DNA of 64,000 bases from a bacterium (lineage in GTDB: Bacteria > Bacteroidota > Ignavibacteria > SZUA-365). The notes beneath the pieces are model-generated. The model was not told the origin of the DNA. It searched no databases and saw nothing but the letters and a program-made list of their open reading frames with translations. Location: the NCBI GenBank assembly GCA_020444325.1, contig JAHLLD010000006.1, forward strand, positions 124,001 to 188,000. Direction: 5' to 3'. The translations under genes were made by a program, and so were the position numbers. Position 1 is the stretch's first letter, and each line of letters begins with the position of its first letter. Positions 17,506 to 26,499 of the stretch are shown one piece after another.

Positions 17506-17898
17506 ATGAGTATCGCATCCAAACTTTTCGGACCGCGATCGAAGTATGACAGAACGCTGCCCTATACATACGTCGCACGTGTTGACGTTGTAGAAGGTGT
17601 TGACGACCTGCAGAATGAGTATTTCGCGGATACCATCTGTGGATTGATCGAGTATCTCGATCGCAACGACGTGCTTCCCGAAGACGTAAAGATTTTCGGC
17701 GTATATATGGAGCGGGAGATCGAGCTTGAGAAGAAGTACTGCCTGGACAAAGAGGGGCAGTGGCTCCCGCGTCCTGGGATCTGCGAGGCGCTCGAAGCGC
17801 ACTACAGTGAGACTCTCGAGGGACAGTACAAGGGGCACGTGGCCAATGGTGATTGTTCCTACGATGACAGGGAACGTGCGGGCAGCGGTCCGTACTGA
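17506..17898 (+). CDS. Hypothetical protein
   Basis: A 130-residue soluble protein with no signal peptide. It has an alpha/beta look (TYVARVDVVEGVDDLQNEYFADTICGLIEYLDRNDVLPEDVKIFGVYM), three cysteines and an acidic composition. The conserved-looking 'ADTICGLIEYLDRNDVLPEDVKIFGVY...I.LEKKYCLD.EG.WL.RPGICEALE' suggests a small conserved family, but I cannot name it. It stands between a divergent secreted protein and a kelch protein and has its own promoter candidate just upstream. Confidence 0.75.
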   Translation: MSIASKLFGPRSKYDRTLPYTYVARVDVVEGVDDLQNEYFADTICGLIEYLDRNDVLPEDVKIFGVYMEREIELEKKYCLDKEGQWLPRPGICEALEAHYSETLEGQYKGHVANGDCSYDDRERAGSGPY

Positions 17899-18017
17899 TA
17901 GCAAAAGGGGTGAAGGAGAATGCAGGCAGGGTGTGATGGCAGCGTGTATTGCTGTCCGCGGATGTCCTGTTTCAACCAGGCTGTAACGTTTGCGACCAGT
18001 TACATAAGGAGTTCTGT

Positions 18018-20438
18018 ATGAAACGCATGATATCGAGTATCCTCCTCTCCCTCCTCCCGGCCCTCCTCCTCATTACCACCGCTACCGCGCAGTCAACCGA
18101 CGCCGTCCCCGGCGATATGGCATTCCCTGTCGTCGAAAAAGGCAGGCAGGCTGTGGAGTTCCCCGTCGTGGCGGCCGGACAGTGGTCGCAGGTGACAACG
18201 CTGCCCGGTGCAAAATGCTATCATGGCGCAGCCTGGTACGATGGCGCTATGTACGTGTTTGGCGGACTCGGTGCGACACTGCGCTTCGATAAAACCTGTG
18301 CAAAATATGACGCGGCAAGCGGTACCTGGGAAACACTCGCGCCGCTGGAGGAAAACCGCGGCCTCCCCGTTGTGGAAACGGTCGGCGACAAGATCTATAT
18401 CATCGGCGGCTACAGCGCAACCAATCCCTTCACCGTCCAGGAACCGGTTCTCGAATACGACCCGGCCACCAATACATACACCGAAAAAGCGTCCATGATT
18501 CTGCCTGTGTTCGGTGCAGGATCTTTCGTTCATGAAGGACGCATCTGGGTGCTCGGCGGAGGTACCACGGCGTTCAATACGTCGACGGACAGAATTCAGA
18601 TCTACGATCCCGCTTCGGATACGTGGACGGTCACCTCGAGCGTGACACCCTACACCTCCTGGGCAAGCGGTGTAACACTGGCCGGCACGACGGTGCTGTA
18701 CGTTGGCGGCGCGCGATACACGAATGGACAGGGACTCTTCGGTGCCTGGGCGTACAAAGGCAGCATCAGTGGCGATAATATCACATGGACAGCGATCGCC
18801 GACTACCCGGGACGCTCAACCATGCGGCATGCCGCGGGTTCGGATGGAACAAAAGCCTATTTCGTCGGTGGCTACAACGCCGGCTCAATGAACAGCGGTC
18901 CCCCTACCGGCGTATCCTACTGCTACGACCCGGCCCTGGACAGCTGGAGCATGAAAGATGTGAAGCCGACACCCGTGTATTTCGCGAGCAAACTTGTTTA
19001 TGACGGCGACGAACTGCTCTACGTCTCAGGGGGAAATGATCAGCCCAGCAGTGTCACAGATGCAGTCGAAGCACTGAATATCAATACTGCAGGCGGTCCC
19101 ATTGCCGGCGTCTACCCCACTGCACGAACGGCCTGGGTGAAAAACGGGGATCCGACAGTGGAGTCGTTCATGCTGTGGAATAACGGCAGCGCCCCGCTGA
19201 CCATCGCAACCTCGGTGACGGAAGGGAACGCCTGGATGGTGTCGACGCAGGATGCCTCCGTTCTCGAACCCGGTGAGCATACATTCGTCAAGGCGGTGAT
19301 GAATTCCGCGTCCGTCGGCGTCGGGACCTATGAAGGAACGATTACCGTCACCACGAACGATCCGGAGCATGAAACCATTACCCTCACAGTGACAATGAAT
19401 GTGCAGGACGAGGATGTGGACACCGACATGAACGTCTTGCTGGAAGAGGGCACCGGTACCTGGTGCGGTTTCTGTCCCTTCGGAGCGGATACGGTCAAGG
19501 CCATGGTCGAGGAATTCGATGGACGCGTCATTGCGATCGCCTATCACGGGGGCAGTGACACCGAGCCGATGTGGACGGAACACACGGACTTCTGGAAAGA
19601 CATTGTCGGACTGACCGGGTGGCCAAACGGATCGATCAACCGTATGGTTTTTGAGGGCGATTCCAAAGCTGCCATGAGCAGATCACTATGGCGGCAGCGC
19701 ATCGGGGAAGTCCTCGAAAATTACCGTAGTCCGATCAGCATTGATGTTGTCGACAAATCATACGACCCGGTTTCCAAGGCCATTTCGATGACGGTCGAAG
19801 TCTTCTTTCACCGTGGATTCGAGAAACCGCTGCGCCTCAATATCGCGCAGGTGCAGAACCAGATGAACTATACGCAGTCATTCTATCCTCCGGAAGGCGG
19901 CAGCACGAAACTCTTCCCCTACTATCACGATCATGTACTCCGTCAGATCATCCCGAACGACGCAGGGGAAGTCATCTGCACCGGCGACTTCATCGCATCA
20001 CAGAGTGCTGTCCGCCGGACCTTCTCGTTCACTTCTGTCGACTCCACCATCGAAACATCGCACTTCGTGATTTTCGCACATCTTTCGGACGGCAACACTT
20101 TTGGAGAAGTGGTTCAGTCCGAGGAGGTAGCACTCGCAGACTTCGTCACGGGAATCGAACGTATGCCGGACGCGGCAATCTTCGCATTGCTGCCGGGATA
20201 TCCGAATCCCTTCACCGCGCAGACCACGCTCCGATACGATCTCCCCGAGGCAGGCAATGTCACGCTGCGTGTCTATGATGCCCTTGGTCGTATGGTTGCA
20301 GTGCTTGAAGACGGGTACTGCGTTGCCGGCAGGCATGTCCGGCAGTTCAACGCCAGCGAACTCCCTGCAGGTATCTATACAGTGGTACTGCGTGGTGCAC
20401 GGACGCAGTCCGTACAGCAGCTGCTGCATGTTCATTGA
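18018..20438 (+). CDS. Secreted kelch-repeat / Omp28-like thioredoxin-fold protein with type IX sorting domain
   Basis: An 806-residue exported protein. The start at 18018 is preceded by AAGGA and gives the signal peptide SSILLSLLPALLLITTATAQ. Residues ~45-370 are kelch beta-propeller blades (AAWYDGAMYVFGGLG, GDKIYIIGGYS, EGRIWVLGGG, GTKAYFVGGYN, DGDELLYVSGGND). A BACON/Ig-like domain follows (MLWNNGSAPLTIATSV...YEGTITVTTNDPEH). Then comes an Omp28/thioredoxin-like domain with a redox-type motif (LLEEGTGTWCGFCPFG), and finally a sorting domain (GYPNPFTAQTTLRYDL...YDALGRMVAVL). The CGFC pair suggests a disulphide or thiol function, but Omp28 family function is not established. A strong terminator follows. 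Confidence 0.88.
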   Translation: MKRMISSILLSLLPALLLITTATAQSTDAVPGDMAFPVVEKGRQAVEFPVVAAGQWSQVTTLPGAKCYHGAAWYDGAMYVFGGLGATLRFDKTCAKYDAASGTWETLAPLEENRGLPVVETVGDKIYIIGGYSATNPFTVQEPVLEYDPATNTYTEKASMILPVFGAGSFVHEGRIWVLGGGTTAFNTSTDRIQIYDPASDTWTVTSSVTPYTSWASGVTLAGTTVLYVGGARYTNGQGLFGAWAYKGSISGDNITWTAIADYPGRSTMRHAAGSDGTKAYFVGGYNAGSMNSGPPTGVSYCYDPALDSWSMKDVKPTPVYFASKLVYDGDELLYVSGGNDQPSSVTDAVEALNINTAGGPIAGVYPTARTAWVKNGDPTVESFMLWNNGSAPLTIATSVTEGNAWMVSTQDASVLEPGEHTFVKAVMNSASVGVGTYEGTITVTTNDPEHETITLTVTMNVQDEDVDTDMNVLLEEGTGTWCGFCPFGADTVKAMVEEFDGRVIAIAYHGGSDTEPMWTEHTDFWKDIVGLTGWPNGSINRMVFEGDSKAAMSRSLWRQRIGEVLENYRSPISIDVVDKSYDPVSKAISMTVEVFFHRGFEKPLRLNIAQVQNQMNYTQSFYPPEGGSTKLFPYYHDHVLRQIIPNDAGEVICTGDFIASQSAVRRTFSFTSVDSTIETSHFVIFAHLSDGNTFGEVVQSEEVALADFVTGIERMPDAAIFALLPGYPNPFTAQTTLRYDLPEAGNVTLRVYDALGRMVAVLEDGYCVAGRHVRQFNASELPAGIYTVVLRGARTQSVQQLLHVH

Positions 20439-20474
20439 CACCTTGCTGAATGGCAGTCAGACTCAGACGAACAC

Positions 20475-20508
20475 AAACCGCCGCACGTCATGCTCCGTGC
20501 GGCGGTTT
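20475..20508. terminator. Bidirectional terminator between convergent genes
   Basis: A perfect 13-bp stem (AAACCGCCGCACG at 20475-20487, CGTGCGGCGGTTT at 20496-20508), 8-base loop, followed on the plus strand by TATTTTC. It separates the kelch protein from the kinase gene ending at 20531. Confidence 0.88.
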
Positions 20509-20530
20509 TATTTTCATCCGTCTTTCGGTT

Positions 20531-23179
20531 CTATTTTTTCAGTGCATCAGGCAGCAGCGCGCGAATGGTATCGAGCAGATCATCCTGGCCAACGGGTTTG
20601 AGCAGATATGCGTCACAGCCCGCTTCGATGCAGCGCGTGCGATCGTGAGCAAAACCATGTGCGGTCACGGCCACGATAGGCAGTCTCGCCAGCCGGGCAT
20701 CGGCACGAATCTCGCGTGTGATGTCGAGTCCGCTCTTCTCCCCGGCAAGCGAAATATCCATGAACACCAGGTCCACCTTCTCCGTCCTGAGGACATCCCA
20801 TGCCTCCGAAGCGGATTCAGCGAAGCAAAGATGCACATGTCCCCTCAGCAGCGTACTCATGTATTCGATGGTCAGCCGCTCATCTTCGACAAGGAGTACA
20901 CGAATGCCTTCCTCATGCTGCCCCTCATCCTCTTCGCTGCCCTCGTCGCCCGGCAGCAGCGCGCTGTCCGTCTTTGCGCCGAAAGTAATGCTGATCGTAG
21001 TCCCACGATTTTTCTCACTGGAAATATCGAGGGACGCACCGAGAAGCTCCGTATACTTTTTCACCAGTGACATCCCCAGACCGATACCCTCAAAGCTGCG
21101 TGTGTAACCCGATTCCTCCTGTGTATAGGGTTCAAACAGCAGCGGCAGATACTCCTGTGAAATCCCGATGCCGGTATCCACCACTTCGATGCGCGGCTTC
21201 CCCGACGGAGTACTGCACAGCCGCAGCGTCACGCCACCTTTTCGTGTGTACTTGATCGCATTGTCAATGAGATTCTGCACTGTCTGCACCGTGCAGTATT
21301 CATCGGTGCGGACGATGGGGGAGGCAAGTTCACTGGTGAAGGCTAATGTGAGGCCCTTTTCCTTCGCCAGGGGGTGATAATCCTCAATGATGTCTTCGAG
21401 CAGCTGCTTGAGGTCGATATCCTTCGGTTCGAGCCGAACGTCCCCCACCTGGAGACGTGATATGCTCAGGATCATGTCGACGGTACGCTGCAGCCGCTGG
21501 GCGCCCCGCTGCACACTGTCGTAATAGCCTTGCTCCTCGTCGTCGATCTTTCCCTGCATCATCTCACCGATCAATCCGGTGTAGCCCAGAATGATGTTCA
21601 GGGGCGTCCGTACCTCGTGCGAGATATTTGCGATGAACGCATCTTTGAGTCTGTCAGAACGTTCGGCGCGTTCCTTTTCCGCGATGATTGCCTGCTCGGC
21701 AAATTTACGATCAGAGATGTCGCGCGCGACGCCCACATAGGCGACGGGTTTCCCTTCCTGGTCACGAACCACCGAGGTCCACAATTCGACGGGGAATTCC
21801 GTGCCGTCCTTTCGCTGATTGAGGACCTCGCCATGCCAGCCACCCTCCCGGGTGGAGGGGAAAATGCCCTGCGTTTTCTCAGGCGCCAGGTTGGCGGGAC
21901 GCAGTACGGAAACATGCTGGCCCAGCACTTCGTTCTCGGTAAACCCGTATGTGGCGAGAAACGCATCGTTGACAAAGATGATGTGATCTTCATTGTCGGT
22001 GATGGAGATGCAGTCGCGCACGGATTTGAGCGTCTGGGCCAGCAGTATGTTCTGTTCCTCGGTGCGTTTGCGGTCGGTCACATCGCGGATTGCCGTCACA
22101 CGCACCTTGCGGCCATTATGAAGCATATTTTTCACGCGCACTTCGACCGGGAACAACGAGCCATCCTTCTTTCTGGCATGGTGCTCGTATCGGCTTTCGT
22201 CTTCAGACTCGATATTGCTTTTAACGACCTCCCGCGAACCGGGCGCAACGAACTCGATGACCTCTCGTCCGATCATCTCCTCAACGGTGCACCCGAGAAT
22301 CCCTGCAAGCTGGCGATTCACATCAAGTATGATTCCGCGCTCTGTAAACACAATCCCCTCGAACGCGGCATCGGTGAGCATGCTGAATCGCGCTTCGCTC
22401 TCGCGCAGCAGATCGTTGGAACGCACCAGATGGTACAGATTGCGGTGTCCAACGAGCAGGATAAAGCAAAGTATACCGATATCATCGACCAGACCGAGCT
22501 CCACATTCCTGATATCCAGCAGCACGACGTCGAGAAACAATCCCAGGAGTCCAACGGTGATCGCTGCCAGCAAGAGACGCGCGTATTCCTTTTCCCCATG
22601 CTGCATCTGGTAAATCACAGCACGTACGGTATACAGAAGCAGCGCGATCACCGCCGCCATCGAGAAGTAATTGCCAACCCCGGTGCTTCCATCAATGCCC
22701 TGGAGTTTCTCACCCCAGAAATACTCTTCCACAATCATTCCGTGCACACTCGACCAGGTCAGTCCGTAAGGCAGCAGCCAGTTGGCGATGAGCAGAAACA
22801 GCAGCATGGCAAGCATGGAGATAATTGCTGCCCGTGTCTCATACCCGGTCAGGGCCGAAACGAGGGACACGAACGCTCCTCCGGTCAGGAGGAGAAACAT
22901 ATTGACGAAGCGGTCATACAGCAGCGCCGTGGCAGGATCTGCTTCGTAGACCAGCAATGTCCCAAGGATTGTCGTGATCGTGAGGCAGCATGCGAACAAC
23001 GTATACCAGAGATTGACCCTCCTCTCAATATTGCGGAGCGCAAGAAAGCCACTGAAGACTGAACTCAGTATCAGCAGGCCAACAACAATCCCACTTATGA
23101 CAGTATACAGGCTCACGGAGGCGAGGGCTCGACTGATGGCGATATCGATGCTATTGTACGCATCCCCGCAACCATCCAC
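20531..23179 (-). CDS. Hybrid sensor histidine kinase (7TM-like, PAS-PAS-HisKA-HATPase-REC)
   Basis: A membrane kinase with about seven or eight N-terminal transmembrane helices (VSLYTVISGIVVGLLILSSV onwards), two PAS domains (ARFSMLTDAAFEGIVFTERG; VRDCISITDNEDHIIFVNDAF), HisKA (FIANISHEVRTPLNIILGY), HATPase (NLIDNAIKYT, VDTGIGIS, GIGLGMSLVKKY) and a C-terminal receiver (VLLVEDERL, phosphoacceptor in VFMDISLAG, Lys in LLKPVG). I place the start at the GTG at 23179 (VDGCGDAYNS...), because the longer frame to the GTG at 23248 would encode the terminator hairpin at 23202-23239. No output domain follows the receiver, so it works as a phosphorelay hybrid kinase. A partner is not evident nearby. 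Confidence 0.9.
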   Translation of the reverse strand: MDGCGDAYNSIDIAISRALASVSLYTVISGIVVGLLILSSVFSGFLALRNIERRVNLWYTLFACCLTITTILGTLLVYEADPATALLYDRFVNMFLLLTGGAFVSLVSALTGYETRAAIISMLAMLLFLLIANWLLPYGLTWSSVHGMIVEEYFWGEKLQGIDGSTGVGNYFSMAAVIALLLYTVRAVIYQMQHGEKEYARLLLAAITVGLLGLFLDVVLLDIRNVELGLVDDIGILCFILLVGHRNLYHLVRSNDLLRESEARFSMLTDAAFEGIVFTERGIILDVNRQLAGILGCTVEEMIGREVIEFVAPGSREVVKSNIESEDESRYEHHARKKDGSLFPVEVRVKNMLHNGRKVRVTAIRDVTDRKRTEEQNILLAQTLKSVRDCISITDNEDHIIFVNDAFLATYGFTENEVLGQHVSVLRPANLAPEKTQGIFPSTREGGWHGEVLNQRKDGTEFPVELWTSVVRDQEGKPVAYVGVARDISDRKFAEQAIIAEKERAERSDRLKDAFIANISHEVRTPLNIILGYTGLIGEMMQGKIDDEEQGYYDSVQRGAQRLQRTVDMILSISRLQVGDVRLEPKDIDLKQLLEDIIEDYHPLAKEKGLTLAFTSELASPIVRTDEYCTVQTVQNLIDNAIKYTRKGGVTLRLCSTPSGKPRIEVVDTGIGISQEYLPLLFEPYTQEESGYTRSFEGIGLGMSLVKKYTELLGASLDISSEKNRGTTISITFGAKTDSALLPGDEGSEEDEGQHEEGIRVLLVEDERLTIEYMSTLLRGHVHLCFAESASEAWDVLRTEKVDLVFMDISLAGEKSGLDITREIRADARLARLPIVAVTAHGFAHDRTRCIEAGCDAYLLKPVGQDDLLDTIRALLPDALKK

Positions 23180-23201
23180 AAGTATGATTCCCGAATAATA
23201 A

Positions 23202-23239
23202 CAGCGCGTCCGGTCTCGAACTGCGGACCGGACGCGCTG
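23202..23239 (-). terminator. Terminator of the lipoprotein gene at 23268
   Basis: A perfect 14-bp stem (CAGCGCGTCCGGTC at 23202-23215 with GACCGGACGCGCTG at 23226-23239), 10-base loop, followed on the minus strand by TTATTATT. It lies between two genes of the same strand and argues against an upstream start for the kinase. Confidence 0.82.
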
Positions 23240-23267
23240 CGTGGACACTGTGCGCAGGTGAACGCGA

Positions 23268-23798
23268 TTACCTGGACAGTGATGTTATGTCAATGACACT
23301 CTGCGGACGGTCGAAGGATCCTTTCAGGGAGGCGACCAGATCGAGCTTGAAAGTGAGCGGAAGTTGATCCGAGGACTCATTCGGCTCGACGACGAGGACG
23401 CGATATACGCCAGCAGGGATGTCAGTAATCTTCATTTTAAGATCGTAACGCTGCAGGGATCCTGCACCTGCAAATTCGTCTTCAACGATGGTAAGGATGT
23501 TTTCCTCGCGGTCGAGTTTCACGGCGATGGTGCCGGGGACACTTGAGAACAGGGCATCTACGTGGGTCAGGTACAGCGTGCGTGTATCGGGATCGTAATT
23601 GTAGTCGATGCTTCCTGCGGAGGCGAGTCCGCTGTTGTCGCTCTCGCCGTTTGAAGGGGTGACGGACTGCAGAAGGATATCTGAATCCGCGGAGCTGCGG
23701 AAGGTGTCACTGTTGTTGGAGCTGGTCACATTGTCACTGCATGCCGCGAAAACGACGACAGAGAGTATGATGGCGAGGGTACGTGTGAGACGTTTCAT
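23268..23798 (-). CDS. Hypothetical lipoprotein
   Basis: A 176-residue lipoprotein: MKRLTRTLAIILSVVVFAAC with lipobox FAAC, then a Ser/Asn-rich linker (SDNVTSSNNSDTF) and a small beta-rich domain (TRTLYLTHVDALFSSVPGTIAVKLD, KMKITDIPAGVYRVLVVEP). The start at 23798 follows AAGGAGAC; the frame extends 20 codons further upstream without a ribosome-binding site. No family is recognised. The PAGxYRVLV segment resembles the carboxypeptidase-regulatory-like or DUF-type beta domains of surface lipoproteins. It is followed by a strong terminator. Confidence 0.78.
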   Translation of the reverse strand: MKRLTRTLAIILSVVVFAACSDNVTSSNNSDTFRSSADSDILLQSVTPSNGESDNSGLASAGSIDYNYDPDTRTLYLTHVDALFSSVPGTIAVKLDREENILTIVEDEFAGAGSLQRYDLKMKITDIPAGVYRVLVVEPNESSDQLPLTFKLDLVASLKGSFDRPQSVIDITSLSR

Positions 23799-23970
23799 GA
23801 CGGTCTCCTTTCCAGGATTTGATAGGTGATAGCTGGTTTGCTCTTCATACCGTCTCAAAGCGTATCATCGGTCTCCGGAGTTCGTGATGTCTGTGTACGG
23901 TGGCGTTTTCATTGCCTTTGATATAATGACAACCGAAGGAAGGAAAAGGTGACAATATGTGCGAAAAAAG

Positions 23971-25257
23971 TCAGGGAAGGATAAGTACGCGGCGTACGGC
24001 CATCGCTGCATCAGAAAACGCAGCAAGCAGATAGCTGCCACCGGGGAGTCCGTTCGTCCGCAGGTGAAACTCTGCTGCGCCGGTTGTCCCCGTGCGCTGC
24101 CCTTCGGTGGTGAGTACATTTCTGCCGAGCATATCGTAAAGCACTAGCTGCACAGGCGTCACGGCTGTACAACGAATCCGCGCGTGGAGATTGTGCCGAA
24201 CCGGCTGCGGCGAAATGCTGATCTCCATTATACCAGGCGGCAATATGGCTGCCACATCAGGAAGTTCGGACACTCCGCCATCCCACCCCGCGATCCGGGC
24301 CATGAGTACCCAGAACGCTTTCGCTATGCGAATACCTCCCGCGGAAATGGACCCAAGGTGTCCCCCCTCGGTTTCCGTGGTGTACTGCGGACAGATTGCG
24401 GGGAGGTCCAATCCATCATCAGGATGGTTCTCGGTCAGATACGTCACACCATCCCTGTTATCGAAGCAGGGGGCGCCCGCAGGATCATGTGATAGAATGT
24501 CAGCGACATCGAAAAGCACAAGGCTACTGTCGCGGCAGTAAGTGCGCATGGACTGATTGAAATCCTGCGCCTCTTCCGTGCCGATGCTGCGGGCCAGTGA
24601 GGTGGTCCACCAGATGACCGTCTTCTCTGGATGCCGCGCTGCAAACGCCGCGTAATCCGCAGCTTGTCCGCTCCCACCCTCCGCAAAGAAACCGCTGGTG
24701 GGATCCGCGAGTTTCGAGCCCGGCATGACCGCGAGATAGCTGAACTGAAATCCCACGACGTCAAACGAGTCGATGCGTCCTTCAACAGATTCGATAAAAC
24801 AGTTCGCGTCTTCCGAACATCCCGCGGGCCAGAACTCATAGCGCCAGTTGCTGCGATCCCATTCCCCATCCCAGTATACTTCCGAAGGATCGACGGCGTA
24901 GCGTGCGTCCCGATGTCCCGCCCGCGTGCAGGAATTGGGGGCATCCCCATGCAAATGCGAAAGACATGACAACGCATCATTGATGTTTCCTCCGACCGAG
25001 CGGTCCATGAAAAACAGCCGCAACGCAGCTGCCGCATCCTTATATGCCGGAGGGATATGCTCGAAGAGCGCGACAGAAGTATGATCGACGACAATATGCT
25101 GTGCATGCAAGGCAGCTTGTGGATACGGCAATGCTGTCAGCAGCAAAAACGCTGCAATACTCAGCACCGCGCGGTGACGCCGATGTGAACGCAAAGCGGG
25201 AATATGCAGAATGTGCATCATGAAAGCGCGCATGCGGGGAATATGCAGAATGTGCAT
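23971..25257 (-). CDS. Secreted protein with type IX sorting domain, SGNH-like region possible
   Basis: An up to 428-residue exported protein. A hydrophobic signal (VLSIAAFLLLTALPYPQAALHAQ) is followed by a ~300-residue domain (SVALFEHIPPAYKDAAAALRLFFMDRSVGGNINDAL, SFDVVGFQFSYLAVMPG, EKTVIWWTTSLARS, VLFDVADILSHDPAGAP, GGHLGSISAGGIRIAKAFWVLMARI). The late 'H...G...RIAKAFW' is reminiscent of SGNH-type esterase C termini, but an N-terminal GDS motif is not seen, so the family is open. A sorting domain closes it (ISPQPVRHNLHARIRC...YDMLGRNVL...PGGSYLLAAF). The start is uncertain: two palindromic repeats overlap the first 20 codons, encoding HILHIP twice, so the real start may be 25221, 25218 or a GTG at 25167. 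Confidence 0.78.
   Translation of the reverse strand: MHILHIPRMRAFMMHILHIPALRSHRRHRAVLSIAAFLLLTALPYPQAALHAQHIVVDHTSVALFEHIPPAYKDAAAALRLFFMDRSVGGNINDALSCLSHLHGDAPNSCTRAGHRDARYAVDPSEVYWDGEWDRSNWRYEFWPAGCSEDANCFIESVEGRIDSFDVVGFQFSYLAVMPGSKLADPTSGFFAEGGSGQAADYAAFAARHPEKTVIWWTTSLARSIGTEEAQDFNQSMRTYCRDSSLVLFDVADILSHDPAGAPCFDNRDGVTYLTENHPDDGLDLPAICPQYTTETEGGHLGSISAGGIRIAKAFWVLMARIAGWDGGVSELPDVAAILPPGIMEISISPQPVRHNLHARIRCTAVTPVQLVLYDMLGRNVLTTEGQRTGTTGAAEFHLRTNGLPGGSYLLAAFSDAAMAVRRVLILP
25198..25257. promoter_or_regulatory. Two 21-bp direct copies of a palindromic operator-like site
   Basis: GGGAATATGCAGAATGTGCAT occurs exactly at 25198-25218 and 25237-25257, 39 bp apart. Each contains the dyad ATGCA-GAATG-TGCAT. 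The same site with 9-bp arms and the same spacer (reverse orientation) occurs at 40954-40976 before another gene. Placement in front of a secreted-protein gene and divergent from an AraC-type regulator suggests operators. Confidence 0.7.
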
Positions 25258-25409
25258 AATGGAATTGTCTGCGGGAAACTACACAGCTATCGCATCACCC
25301 GCAAGATACCGGGACATGGGCGGGTCAATCAAAAATCCATTCTCTCGCTTGCGGAGAATGCTTACTATATAGTGTCCATCACACCGGCAACAATTGTGCG
25401 AGAACATGT

Positions 25410-26258
25410 ATGCTGCGGTATTCCAAAGCCAGCTTGAATGCTTTTTTCAGCGTCGGCTTCCTGGAAGAGGATTTCCAGGTCGGGTCAAGACAGTGCATCC
25501 CCCATTACACCATTCTGCTTTGTCTGGACAGCGACTGCAGTCTTGCATGCGACACCTCGCGCATCTCGCTTGGGACTGCGACGGGACTCACGCTTTCCCC
25601 GGGGACGCTGCTTGAGGTCGACCGCCTGACGTCGCGCAGCGTGTACTGCATTCAATTCAATCGTGAATTCTACTGCGTGGAGTATCATGATGCCGAAGTC
25701 AGTTGCAACGGACTGCTGTTCAACACCGCGATGCAGCCACCGGTGATCGATATTCCACAGGGGGATGCCGACAGCGTGAACCTCGTGCTGCAGATGCTCG
25801 AGCGCGAGTTCGAAAACGCGGATCGTCTGCAACTCGAAATGCTTCGCGTCCTGCTCAAGCGGCTGATCATCACCTGCGCCCGGCTCGTCAAGGAAAAGAT
25901 GGAGAAGGAACAGAACCTCCTACTCGCGCAGACCGATCTGCTGCGCTCTTACAGTGCGCTTGTCGACAAGCATTATCGCAGCAAACACAAAGTTGCGGAC
26001 TATGCCGCCCTCCTCAATCGCTCCCCAAAAACCCTGTCCAATCTCTTCGTGCGTTATGCGGGACGCAGTGCACTGCAGGTGATTCATGAACGTATCGTTC
26101 TCGAAGCGCAGCGGCTGCTGCTGCTCACGGACAAGACGGCAAAGGAAATCGCCTTTGAGCTTGGCTTCAGCGATGCTGCGCAGTTCCTCCGTCTCTTCAA
26201 AAAGGTCACCGGGCATACCACCCAGGAACTGCGCGATGCACGCATACCAGTTCAGTGA
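25410..26258 (+). CDS. AraC-family transcriptional regulator
   Basis: A 282-residue regulator. The C-terminal ~100 residues are a double helix-turn-helix of AraC type (HKVADYAALLNRSPKTLSNLFVRYAGRSALQVIHERIVLEAQRLL followed by TAKEIAFELGFSDAAQFLRLFKKVTGHTTQEL). The N-terminal ~150 residues form a cupin-like sensing domain (YTILLCLDSDCSLACDTSRISLG...SPGTLLEVDRLTSRSVYCIQFNREFYCVEYHD), with a helical linker between. Six cysteines occur in the first ~110 residues; some could bind metal or sense redox state. It is divergent from the secreted-protein gene at 23971 with two palindromes between, so it could bind them, but AraC sites are usually direct repeats rather than palindromes. Confidence 0.93.
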   Translation: MLRYSKASLNAFFSVGFLEEDFQVGSRQCIPHYTILLCLDSDCSLACDTSRISLGTATGLTLSPGTLLEVDRLTSRSVYCIQFNREFYCVEYHDAEVSCNGLLFNTAMQPPVIDIPQGDADSVNLVLQMLEREFENADRLQLEMLRVLLKRLIITCARLVKEKMEKEQNLLLAQTDLLRSYSALVDKHYRSKHKVADYAALLNRSPKTLSNLFVRYAGRSALQVIHERIVLEAQRLLLLTDKTAKEIAFELGFSDAAQFLRLFKKVTGHTTQELRDARIPVQ

Positions 26259-26305
26259 TCCAATAGTGCATTGATTTTTCAGGTCACTGAACCGTCCGGT
26301 CATGA

Positions 26306-26329
26306 ATTATTCCGCATATCGGGAATAAT
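26306..26329. promoter_or_regulatory. Inverted repeat, possible operator
   Basis: ATTATTCC (26306-26313) and GGAATAAT (26322-26329) with an 8-base spacer, in the gap between the AraC-type gene and the next lipoprotein. It lacks a T-run, so a terminator is less likely. Confidence 0.4.
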
Positions 26330-26499
26330 CCGCATGGCCTCGGGACATTCCATCATTTCTCTCCAGGGATACGCTTCCTAGATTACAGCAGTGTTAATCG
26401 GAAAGCTGTTTCATCCGACGCTCATTCAAGGAGAAGCCGTGGAGCACCGCTCCACATCGCTCTCCGGGAAATGTCATTCATCATTCACAGGAGAGATAT

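Noticed and set aside
21530-23062. Open frame (510 codons) antisense to the hybrid kinase
   Set aside because: Shadow of the PAS/HisKA-encoding gene; no ribosome site or recognisable protein feature.
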